Origin: Pseudoduganella rivuli
GTDB lineage: Bacteria; Pseudomonadota; Gammaproteobacteria; Burkholderiales; Burkholderiaceae_D
Direction of reading: 5' to 3'
DNA: 64,000 nt
Assembly (NCBI RefSeq): GCF_009674485.1
Contig: NZ_WKJJ01000006.1
Location: forward strand, 124,001-188,000
Of this stretch, positions 44,711 through 52,135 are shown one piece after another. Within the stretch, counting starts at the first letter, position 1. Each line of letters starts with the position of its first letter. The translations under genes and the position numbers were made by a program. The notes under the pieces are model-generated. The model saw nothing but the letters and a program-made list of their open reading frames with translations. It did no database searches and was not told the DNA's origin.

Positions 44711-46333
44711 TTATGGCCGTGCCACGCCAAACTGCACGGGATTGACTGTCCTTTCGCGCGCTTCGCGGCACGTGGCCAGCGCCATCGCCAGCACTTTGCG
44801 CGTATCGCGTGGATCGATGACGCCATCGTCCAGCAACCGTCCCGACGTATAAAACACGCCGGTCTGCTTTTCAAACGTGGCGATCACCTGCTCGCGCATG
44901 GCGGCGATGGCTGCCGCATCCACTTCCAGCCCCTTGCGGCGCATGCCGGCTTCCATCACGATGGCCATCGTGCCGGCCGCCTGCTCCGCGCCCATGACCG
45001 CCGTGCGGGCATTGGGCCAGCTGAAACAAAAGTCCGGAAAAAAACCCCGCCCCGACATACCGTAATTGCCGGCGCCGAACGACGCGCCGCAATGCACGGT
45101 GATGCGGGGCACATTGGCGTTGGCCATCGCCTGGATCATCTTCGAGCCGTGCTTGATCATGCCGGCCTGCTCGTACGCCTTGCCCACCATGAAGCCCGTG
45201 GTGTTTTGCAGGTACACCAGCGGCGTGCCGGACTGGCAGCACAGCTGGATGAATTGCGTGGCCTTGTTGGCGCCGGCCGGGTCCAGCGGGCCGTTGTTGG
45301 TGAGGATACCGATGCGCATGCCGCAAATGGCCGCATGCCCTGTCACGGTGGCGGGACCGAAGTCCGGCTTGAATTCCAGGAACGATGAACCGTCGGCGAT
45401 GCGGGCTATCACTTCGCGCATGTCGAGCGGCTTGCGCTGGTCGGCCGGCGCCAGGCCCGCCAACTGCTCAGCATCCAGCGTGGGTGGCAAAAACGCTGTT
45501 CCCGCTGGCGCCACGTGGCGGTTCCAGTCCAGCGTCGCCACCACTTGTCTCGCCAGCGACAGCGCATGGGCATCGTCATCCGCCACGTACTCCGCCAATC
45601 CGGAAATCGCCGCGTGCATGTCGGCCCCGCCCAGCTCTTCTTCGCTGGCGATTTCGCCGGTGGCTGCCTTCAGCAACGGAGGGCCCGCCAGGAAAGCCTT
45701 GGCTTGGCCGCGCACCATGATCACGTAATCGGACAAGCCCGGCATGTAGGCGCCCCCCGCCGTGCTGGCGCCATGCACCACGCTGATCACGGGCAGGCCG
45801 GCCGCGGACAGGCGCGCCAGCCAGTAAAAGCCGCTGCCGCCGTGGATGAAGGTTTCGACCTTGTACGCCAGCAGGTTGGCGCCGGCACATTCCACCAGGT
45901 GGATGAACGGCAGCTTTTGCTGCAACGCGATGTGCTGCGCGCGCTGGAATTTTTCGATGCCCATCGGCTGCACCGCGCCCGCATCGATGCCGGCATCGTC
46001 CACCACCACCATGGCGCGCACGCCTTCGACAAAGCCGATGCCGGCAATCAGGCCGCCGCCCGGCACGGAGCGTTCCAGGTCCGGGTTGTCGAGACCATAG
46101 CCGGCCAACGTCGACAATTCCAGGAAGGGCGCGCCCGCATCCAGCAAGTGTCCCAGCCGCTCGCGCGGCAGCAACTGGCCACGCCGTTCGAACAAGGGGC
46201 GGGCGCCGTTGGACTTGTCGCGGGTGCGCTGTTCCAGCGCCCGCAATTGCGCCAGTTGCGCCAGCAGCGCGTCACGGTTGGCGCGGTAACTGTCCGCGCC
46301 CGGATCGACTGTGGTTTCAATGGCCGCCATCAT
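44711..46333 (-). CDS. atuC: acyl-CoA carboxyltransferase beta subunit (AtuC-like)
   Basis: 540 residues from the ATG at 46333, whose ATGA overlaps the SDR stop; the frame upstream of this is a shadow. Crotonase-fold carboxyltransferase with two halves: GGGLIAGIGFVEGVRAMVVVDD and HGASTAGGAYMPGLSDYVIMV in the first, NTTGFMVGKAYEQAGMIKHGSKM and GASFGAGNYGMSGRGFFPDF in the second. It moves the carboxyl group from biotin on the AtuF-like subunit to the gamma-methyl group of the enoyl-CoA. Geranyl-CoA is the expected substrate by gene order; the sequence alone does not exclude methylcrotonyl-CoA. Confidence 0.85.
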   Translation of the reverse strand: MMAAIETTVDPGADSYRANRDALLAQLAQLRALEQRTRDKSNGARPLFERRGQLLPRERLGHLLDAGAPFLELSTLAGYGLDNPDLERSVPGGGLIAGIGFVEGVRAMVVVDDAGIDAGAVQPMGIEKFQRAQHIALQQKLPFIHLVECAGANLLAYKVETFIHGGSGFYWLARLSAAGLPVISVVHGASTAGGAYMPGLSDYVIMVRGQAKAFLAGPPLLKAATGEIASEEELGGADMHAAISGLAEYVADDDAHALSLARQVVATLDWNRHVAPAGTAFLPPTLDAEQLAGLAPADQRKPLDMREVIARIADGSSFLEFKPDFGPATVTGHAAICGMRIGILTNNGPLDPAGANKATQFIQLCCQSGTPLVYLQNTTGFMVGKAYEQAGMIKHGSKMIQAMANANVPRITVHCGASFGAGNYGMSGRGFFPDFCFSWPNARTAVMGAEQAAGTMAIVMEAGMRRKGLEVDAAAIAAMREQVIATFEKQTGVFYTSGRLLDDGVIDPRDTRKVLAMALATCREARERTVNPVQFGVARP

Positions 46334-47202
46334 GCGTCTCCATCGCCCAGCACCCGGGGCCTGGCCGCCAGGTGGAAACCGTTGAACGCTTCTGGAGGCT
46401 GTGCCGGTTTGGCCATTGGCATGCCGGGGCGCACATTGGGACGGCCGCCATCCACGCGCAAGGTGGTCCCCGTGATGAAGGCGGCGGCGGGCGACAGCAG
46501 GAAGGCGATGGCGGCCGACACTTCCGCTTCCGTGCCGAAGCGCTGCAGCGGCACCGTGCCGGGGAAGGCGCGGATAGTGTCGCGCATGGCGGGCGGATAC
46601 TGGTCCATGCCGGACGACGCGATATAGCCCGGCGCCACCGCGTTGACGCGCACGCCGTACTGCGCCCATTCGAACGCCGCCGTTTCAGTGAAACTGACCA
46701 TGCCGGCGCGCGCGGCGCCGGAGTGGCCCATGCCGGGCATGCTGCCCCACATATCGGCCACGATATTGACGATCGCGCCGCCACCATTGATCATGGCCTG
46801 GTTCAGGCATTCGCGCGCCATCAAAAAGCCGCCGGTCAGGTTGGTCTGCACCACCGCTTCCCAGCCTTTTTGCGAAATGTCTTTCAATGGCGACGGAAAC
46901 TGGCCGCCCGCATTATTGACGAGGCCAGCGATGGCGCCGTGTTCCGCCACCAGTTGCGCCACCAGCGCCTGCACCGCGGTTTCGTCGCGGATGTTGCAGG
47001 CGTAGGTATGGGCCTGTCCACCCGCCGCCGCGATTTCCTCCTGTACCGAGGCCAGCTTGCCGGCATCGCGTCCCACCAGCGCCACCGTGCCGCCCAGCGC
47101 AGCCAGTTCGTGCGCCGTGCAGCGACCGATGCCACTGCCGCCGCCCGTCACGACCATCAGTTGGCCGTCAAACAGGCCGGGCTTGAGTATGGAACGATAC
47201 AT
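46330..47202 (-). CDS. short-chain dehydrogenase, enoyl-CoA reductase-like (AtuB position)
   Basis: 290 residues. NAD(P)-binding GGGSGIGR motif and NNAGGQFPSP. The canonical SDR catalytic Tyr-x3-Lys is not there: its place is taken by SGAARAGMVSFTETAAFEWA, the arrangement of peroxisomal trans-2-enoyl-CoA reductase and 2,4-dienoyl-CoA reductase. So it is probably a reductase of CoA esters and not an alcohol dehydrogenase. It lies between atuA and the carboxyltransferase gene, the place of atuB in Pseudomonas. An odd 35-residue C-terminal tail (after RVDGGRPNVRPG) is a feature of such proteins. Confidence 0.82.
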   Translation of the reverse strand: MYRSILKPGLFDGQLMVVTGGGSGIGRCTAHELAALGGTVALVGRDAGKLASVQEEIAAAGGQAHTYACNIRDETAVQALVAQLVAEHGAIAGLVNNAGGQFPSPLKDISQKGWEAVVQTNLTGGFLMARECLNQAMINGGGAIVNIVADMWGSMPGMGHSGAARAGMVSFTETAAFEWAQYGVRVNAVAPGYIASSGMDQYPPAMRDTIRAFPGTVPLQRFGTEAEVSAAIAFLLSPAAAFITGTTLRVDGGRPNVRPGMPMAKPAQPPEAFNGFHLAARPRVLGDGDA

Positions 47203-47207
47203 ACGGT

Positions 47208-49067
47208 TTACTCCATTGGATAATCGTGGGGAACCTGCACCGGCATGGCCAGCAGGATTTGCGCCATGCCCTTGCCCAGCGGGTCGTTGCGCAGCGACGC
47301 CATGCCGCCGCCGTCGAGCGCCTGTTCGCAGACAAAGTTGAAGGCGTGAATACCGGGCAGTTCATAGCGCGTCACGCGGCCTTTGACCAGCGGCGCGAGC
47401 CAGCCTGCCACGGCCTGTTCCGTCAACAGTTCGCGCAGCAGCGGCACGTCTTGCGGACGGCGGGCAATCACGCCGATATTGGAGATGTCGCCCTTGTCGC
47501 CGCTGCGCGCGTAGGCCAGCGCGATCAATGGTGCGGTGCGCGCAGGTATGGCATCCGCGCCGGGCTGCACAGTGCCGGACGTTTCGTCCGACGCCATGTT
47601 GCCGCCCGCGCCGCCGTCAATCGCGCACAATGCCTGCCCGGCGGCAGCGGCATCATTCGCCCGCGAGGTGCGCGCCACCGGACCATCGCCCGTGGACACC
47701 GTCACGACTTCCCCGCCGCTATCGAGCAGCACGACCCGTGCCGCCACCTGCGCCTTATCGATCGCCAGCGCCGCCTGCCGCACCAGCGGCGTCACCGCGG
47801 GACGCCCCGCCGCCCCCGTGGTTCCAGGCGCCCACGACGTCGCGGCCGGCGCAATTTCACGGGCAAACAATTCCAGCGCGCGCTGGTCGGTGTGCGACAC
47901 GGCCAGCCACATAACCGCTTCAAAACCATTGCCGCCGGAAGACGCATACGGTTTCAAGCCACCGAGAATGTCGATATGCGTGGCAGTGTAGTCCGCCATG
48001 CCAAGATGGGAAAACATCAAGCGGGTACGCTGCAAAATCGCTTCAGCCGTACGCTGCGCCTTGGCAGCCGCGTCGAAGCCAACCACCGTTAATTGCCCCG
48101 CGCAGCGCCAGCCATCCATATAGGTGGCGCACACCTTGTAGGTGGACGGCGGCGGCAAACCCCGCGCACCTTGTACTTGCACGGCATCGAGGCCCGTCTG
48201 CGTCAATGTGACGCCGGTGAAGTCGCACGTCACGTCCGGCAGCAGGTAGCGCGCCGGATCGCCAATCTCATACAGCAATTGTTCCGCCACCGTGGCCGGC
48301 GTCACCAGCCCGCCGGTGCCAACAGGCTTGGTGAGCGTGAAGACGCCGTCGCGGCGACACTCGATGATGGGATAACCGCTGTTGGCCCAGTCAGGCACAG
48401 TGTCCCAGTCCGTGTGCAAGCCGCCCACGCCCTGGCAACCGCATTCAATCAGGTGACCCGCCAGGCTGCCCGCCGCCAGCAAATCATAATCATCCATGGA
48501 CCAGCCAAAGACATGCAGCAGCGGCCCCAGCGTGACTGCGCTGTCCACGCACCGCCCTGTGATCACCACTTGCGCGCCGACATCGAGAGCAGCCTTGATG
48601 GGTAACGCACCCAGATAGGCATTGGCGCTGGCCACTTGCGCGGGCAACACGGTGCCCTGTTCGCGCAGCACGGGTAACTGCGCCTGCACGTCATCGCCAT
48701 CGACCACCGCCACTGTGACGGTCACGCCCAATTCCCGCGCCAGCGCCTGCAACGCGCGCGCGCAGGCGTGCGGATTGACCCCACCCGCATTGGCGATGAT
48801 GCGGATGCCCTGCGCCAGCGCGGGTCTCAGCACGGCGCGCATGGCGACCGTAACGAAGTCCGTCGCATAGCCGGCCCCGGCATCCTTGCTGCGCGCCTTG
48901 GCCAATAAACCCATGGTGAGTTCGGCCAGGTAATCAAACACCAGAAAATCGACGGCGCCCGACTGTACCAGCTGCACGGGGCCAGCCATGCTGTCGCCCC
49001 AGAAGCCGGACGCCCCGCCGATCCGCACCGCATCGCGCACGTCATCGCACATCACGTTGTTATCCAT
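47208..49067 (-). CDS. atuA: acyclic terpene utilisation protein AtuA-like (DUF1446)
   Basis: 619 residues. N-terminal DUF1446 domain (about 1-450: RIGGASGFWGDSM, LVFDYLAELTMGLLAKA, NAGGVNPHACARAL, VITGRCVDSAVTLGPL, GCQGVGGLHTDW) followed by the smaller AtuA-like C-terminal domain (about 510-615: YARSGDKGDISNIGVIARR and HAFNFVCEQALDGGG). AtuA is needed for growth on citronellol and geraniol in Pseudomonas but its reaction is not known. First gene of the minus-strand atu-like operon, with 150 bases to the divergent binding-protein gene. Confidence 0.9.
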   Translation of the reverse strand: MDNNVMCDDVRDAVRIGGASGFWGDSMAGPVQLVQSGAVDFLVFDYLAELTMGLLAKARSKDAGAGYATDFVTVAMRAVLRPALAQGIRIIANAGGVNPHACARALQALARELGVTVTVAVVDGDDVQAQLPVLREQGTVLPAQVASANAYLGALPIKAALDVGAQVVITGRCVDSAVTLGPLLHVFGWSMDDYDLLAAGSLAGHLIECGCQGVGGLHTDWDTVPDWANSGYPIIECRRDGVFTLTKPVGTGGLVTPATVAEQLLYEIGDPARYLLPDVTCDFTGVTLTQTGLDAVQVQGARGLPPPSTYKVCATYMDGWRCAGQLTVVGFDAAAKAQRTAEAILQRTRLMFSHLGMADYTATHIDILGGLKPYASSGGNGFEAVMWLAVSHTDQRALELFAREIAPAATSWAPGTTGAAGRPAVTPLVRQAALAIDKAQVAARVVLLDSGGEVVTVSTGDGPVARTSRANDAAAAGQALCAIDGGAGGNMASDETSGTVQPGADAIPARTAPLIALAYARSGDKGDISNIGVIARRPQDVPLLRELLTEQAVAGWLAPLVKGRVTRYELPGIHAFNFVCEQALDGGGMASLRNDPLGKGMAQILLAMPVQVPHDYPME

Positions 49068-49113
49068 GCCAACCCTGTTCCATGAACATATCCGCCTAAA
49101 ATATTAAAGCAAG

Positions 49114-49128
49114 TGATTTATTAAATCA
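49114..49128. promoter_or_regulatory. inverted repeat in the atuA divergent region
   Basis: TGATTTA (49114-49120) and TAAATCA (49122-49128) are perfect inverted copies around one base. It sits in an AT-rich stretch between atuA and the divergent binding-protein gene, a fitting operator for the TetR regulator at 40001-40663 or another repressor. Confidence 0.4.
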
Positions 49129-49217
49129 AACGATGATTGTTTGCGGTCAAAAATGCCACAGTGGCGATGGCGGCGGCATGTAAAATGGCTGGCGAGATCG
49201 ATTCCACGGGATGCGCA

Positions 49218-49976
49218 ATGCAAATTGCAACGCTGACGCGGCGAACTGTTTTGCTGGGGACGCTGGCGGCGCTGGCGGCGCAGGTTTGCCGGGCGCAACC
49301 TTCCTGGCCCGCCTCGGTCCAGTTGGGGTGCGTGGAAAATGAGCCCATGACGGACACCGCGCTGGGCATCCTGCGCGAAGCGTACCGCCGCATCGGCATC
49401 GAGGTGGTGGGCGTGCCGATGCCACCCGAGCGGGCCGCGGCGGCCGTTAACGCGGGCGAATTTTTTGGCGACGTGACCCACGTGGCCGGTATCGACGCCG
49501 TGTACCCCAACCTGGTGCGCGTTCCGGTCGCACTGATTTCGTTCGAGGTGCTGGCCTTTACCTATGGCCGCGATCTGCCGCTGCGTGCATGGCCCGACCT
49601 GCAGCCTTACCGCATCTGTATTCGACGTGGCCTCAAGTCAATTGAGAAGGCGACAGCCAGTTTTCCGCAAGTGAGCGCGGTCAGCCAGTCCGCCAATATC
49701 TTCAACATGTTGAAACACGGACGCTGCGACGTGGCCGTGCTGCCGGACACCGCATGGCTGGAATTGGAAAGGCTCAATATCCGGGGCATGCGCACCCAGG
49801 ATACCCCGCTCCAGTCATGGCCGCTGTATCACTACGTGCACAAAACGCACGCGGCCGTGATCCCGGCGTTGACGCAGGCACTGCAGGAGATGCAGAAAAG
49901 CGGCTTCCTGGCGGCCAGGCAGGCAGACTTTAGCAAGCGCCTGCGGCAAGCGCGGCGCGGCCTTTCCAGCGAGTGA
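49218..49976 (+). CDS. periplasmic solute-binding protein-like, paralogue of 40739-41536
   Basis: 252 residues from the ATG at 49218, which gives a normal signal peptide (RRTVLLGTLAALAAQVCRAQ, Arg-Arg-rich start). Family 3 solute-binding pattern: LGCVENEPMTDTALGILREAYRR-like N-terminus, then NAGEFFGDVTHVAGIDAVYPN, LQPYRICIRRG, and LQSWPLYHYVHK. It is clearly homologous to the protein at 40739-41536. The two bracket the atu-like cluster. No dedicated permease is present. Ligand unknown; roles in sensing or capture for the terpene or carboxylate pathway are open. Confidence 0.75.
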   Translation: MQIATLTRRTVLLGTLAALAAQVCRAQPSWPASVQLGCVENEPMTDTALGILREAYRRIGIEVVGVPMPPERAAAAVNAGEFFGDVTHVAGIDAVYPNLVRVPVALISFEVLAFTYGRDLPLRAWPDLQPYRICIRRGLKSIEKATASFPQVSAVSQSANIFNMLKHGRCDVAVLPDTAWLELERLNIRGMRTQDTPLQSWPLYHYVHKTHAAVIPALTQALQEMQKSGFLAARQADFSKRLRQARRGLSSE

Positions 49977-49978
49977 GG

Positions 49979-50179
49979 TCATCGCCCAGCATCCCCGTCG
50001 TCCGGCATCGCATCGGCCTTGCTTTTGACCTTGATGCCGCGCCGCGCCAGGCTTTCACGCAATAAAAATTCGATCTCCGCATTCACGCTGCGGAGATCGC
50101 GCGCGGCCAGCCGCTGCAACTCGTCCCACAGTGCAGGATCAATCCGCAGCGGGAAGGCTTTTTTCCCCGGGCTGGCCAT
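49979..50179 (-). CDS. Arc-like ribbon-helix-helix protein
   Basis: 66 residues. The strand KKAFPLRIDPALWDELQRLA followed by DLRSVNAEIEFLLRESLARRG is an Arc/MetJ-type ribbon-helix-helix fold, a small DNA-binding dimer. It is 21 bases downstream of the SPFH gene in the same direction, a pairing seen in other gammaproteobacteria and betaproteobacteria. It may repress the shared promoter through the AAAGTGAT half-sites at 51101-51130; this is inference. Confidence 0.82.
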   Translation of the reverse strand: MASPGKKAFPLRIDPALWDELQRLAARDLRSVNAEIEFLLRESLARRGIKVKSKADAMPDDGDAGR

Positions 50180-50200
50180 CGTAATACGCCTCTGTTGACG

Positions 50201-51079
50201 CTAGTTGTACAGGGTGCCGGCGTTGATGATGGGCTGCGCTTCCTTGTCGGAGCACAGCACCACCAGCAGGTTGCTGACCATGGCGGCCTTGCGCTCCGCA
50301 TCGAGTTCCACGATTTCGCGTTCGGCCAGGCTTTTCAGCGCGGCTTCCACCATGCTGACGGCGCCGTGGACGATCTTGGAACGGGCGCTGATGATGGCTT
50401 CGGCCTGCTGGCGGCGCAGCATGACTTGCGCGATTTCCGGCGAATACGCCAGGTGCGTCAACTTGGCGTCCAGCACTTCCACGCCGGCGGCGTCGAAACG
50501 CGCCTGCAGTTCCGCGCGCAGCGCATGGGCCACTTCATCCATGCCGGCGCGCAGCGTGGTTTCGCCGGCAGGCAAGTCTTCGCCTTCATCGTACGCGTAC
50601 TGGGACGCCAGGTGGCGCAACGCCGCTTCGCCCTGCACCGCCACATAACGCTCGAAATCATCCACTTCGAACAGCGCCTGTGCCGTATCGCGCACGCGCC
50701 ACACCACGGCGGCGCCGATTTCCACCGGGTTGCCGCGCTTGTCATTGACTTTCAGCGTGGGCGCGTTGAAGTTGCGGGCCCGTACCGACAATTTGCGCTT
50801 GCGGTACAGCGGGAATGCCCAGCGCAAGCCTTCGCTGCGGTCGGTGCCGATGTATTTGCCGAACAGCGTCAGGATCGCGCTTTCATTCGGTTGCAGCATG
50901 TACAGGCCGGGCGCAATAAAAATGCCGGTGGCGGCCATTAACAGGAACAGCAGGATACCGACCGGACCGCCACGCAGCGCCACGAGGCTGCCCAGCACCA
51001 GCAGCACGGAAGCCAGCGCGGCCAGATAACCGTTATGGGAAGTAAAACTGCGTTCACACCTTGGAGTTGCAGTAGACAT
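50201..51079 (-). CDS. SPFH/Band 7 domain membrane protein
   Basis: 292 residues. Two N-terminal hydrophobic segments (about 14-33 and 38-58) and then an SPFH domain (about 65-230: LQPNESAILTLFGKYIGT, LRWAFPLYRKRKLSVRARN, VVWRVRDTAQALFEVDDF) with a helical C-terminus containing ILRR-like QVMLRRQQAEAIISARSKIVHGAV. Such proteins form membrane cages or microdomains and can work with membrane proteases. No NfeD or protease partner is adjacent. It shares a transcript with the RHH gene. Confidence 0.9.
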   Translation of the reverse strand: MSTATPRCERSFTSHNGYLAALASVLLVLGSLVALRGGPVGILLFLLMAATGIFIAPGLYMLQPNESAILTLFGKYIGTDRSEGLRWAFPLYRKRKLSVRARNFNAPTLKVNDKRGNPVEIGAAVVWRVRDTAQALFEVDDFERYVAVQGEAALRHLASQYAYDEGEDLPAGETTLRAGMDEVAHALRAELQARFDAAGVEVLDAKLTHLAYSPEIAQVMLRRQQAEAIISARSKIVHGAVSMVEAALKSLAEREIVELDAERKAAMVSNLLVVLCSDKEAQPIINAGTLYN

Positions 51080-51100
51080 CTCGAGTCCTTGGTTAACATC

Positions 51101-51140
51101 AAAGTGATATCACTTTAGGATCACTTTTACACATTGTCAA
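51101..51140 (-). promoter_or_regulatory. SPFH promoter overlapped by a triple-half-site operator
   Basis: On the minus strand TTGACA (51140-51135) and TAAAGT (51117-51112) are 17 bases apart. The perfect 16-base palindrome AAAGTGATATCACTTT (51101-51116) covers the -10. A third copy of the half-site (TCACTTT on the plus strand, 51121-51127) lies 11 bases, one helical turn, from the one at 51110-51116 and covers the spacer. A repressor bound here would block RNA polymerase. Confidence 0.65.
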
Positions 51141-51216
51141 GAATCATCACCGGATCGCCGGACGCTTGGACTACAATCGCCGTATCGATGAATCTATCCG
51201 GAGCGCAGCAACTGCC

Positions 51217-52011
51217 ATGCCGACTTTGATTCGTATCCTGCTGGCGTCGATACTGGCGCTGGTCACCTGCGCCGCAGGCGCGCAGCCGGTGGAATTCCGC
51301 GTCGCGTTTGAAGACAAGGATAGTTATGACCACACCGGAGCGGGTTCCGGTGTGCCGGAACACCCGGGCGTCCTGGTCGAACTGGTGGCCCTGATTCCGC
51401 AACGGGTGCCGAATGTGCGCATCACCTTCTCCCGCAAACCATGGGCACGTTGCCTGGCCGAACTGGAAGTGGGCGCGGTCGATGCAATCTTTTCCAGCAG
51501 CTTCAAGCCGGAGCGACTGAAGATCGGCATCTATCCGATGGCCGATGGCAAGGCGGACCGGCGCTACCGCATCGACACCAAGTCCTACAGCCTGTACAAG
51601 CTGCGTGACACGCCGCTGGAGTGGGACGGGACCACGTTGAGCAACGTACAGCAGGGCATTATCGCCATGCGCAGTTACGCCATCGTGGACGACCTGAGAA
51701 AAACCGGCGTGGCCGTCACGGAAGTCAACAGCCCGGACGACGCCTTCCGCATGCTGCTGGCCGGCCGCGCGGACGGCTTCGCGCAATTGACGGATTTCGG
51801 CGACCTGACGCTGCGCCGCAAGTCCGGGCTGGAGCGCATCGTCAAGGTACCGCTGCCGCTGGCGACACGCGACTACTACCTGCAAATCAGCCACCAGTTC
51901 AACGACAAGTACCCGGACTTGCCGCCCCGTATCTGGAAAGCGCTGGCGGAAATCCGGCAGGCCGAAGGCGAGCGGCTGGCCGCCAAGTATTTGAAACTGT
52001 ACGCCGATTGA
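51217..52011 (+). CDS. family 3 periplasmic solute-binding protein
   Basis: 264 residues from the ATG at 51217, which gives a clear signal peptide (LIRILLASILALVTCAAGAQ). Pattern of SBP_bac_3: PVEFRVAFEDKDSYDH, PGVLVELVALIPQRVPN, then WARCLAELEVGAVDAIFSSSF and the second lobe VQQGIIAMRSYAIVDDLRK, FRMLLAGRADGFAQLTDFG. Not closely related to the two paralogous binding proteins at 40.7 and 49.2 kb. No ABC membrane component is beside it, so it may serve signalling or an unlinked importer. Confidence 0.82.
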   Translation: MPTLIRILLASILALVTCAAGAQPVEFRVAFEDKDSYDHTGAGSGVPEHPGVLVELVALIPQRVPNVRITFSRKPWARCLAELEVGAVDAIFSSSFKPERLKIGIYPMADGKADRRYRIDTKSYSLYKLRDTPLEWDGTTLSNVQQGIIAMRSYAIVDDLRKTGVAVTEVNSPDDAFRMLLAGRADGFAQLTDFGDLTLRRKSGLERIVKVPLPLATRDYYLQISHQFNDKYPDLPPRIWKALAEIRQAEGERLAAKYLKLYAD

Positions 52012-52135
52012 CCCTGGCCAGGCGGGCGCAGCCAGCTGTGGGCGCCAGCTAAGGTCGCGAGGCAACGTGGCGAGCTCCCGGCGTGGCTTCCAGTATGATT
52101 CCTGCACGATAACGATCCCCAAGCGAACCTGTCCC

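Noticed and set aside
46334..46669. Longer N-terminus for the carboxyltransferase
   Set aside because: It is a shadow of the SDR gene; the ATG at 46333 overlaps the SDR stop in the usual ATGA manner.
49979..50179. Antitoxin of a toxin-antitoxin pair
   Set aside because: The RHH protein has no toxin-like neighbour; its partner is an SPFH membrane protein.
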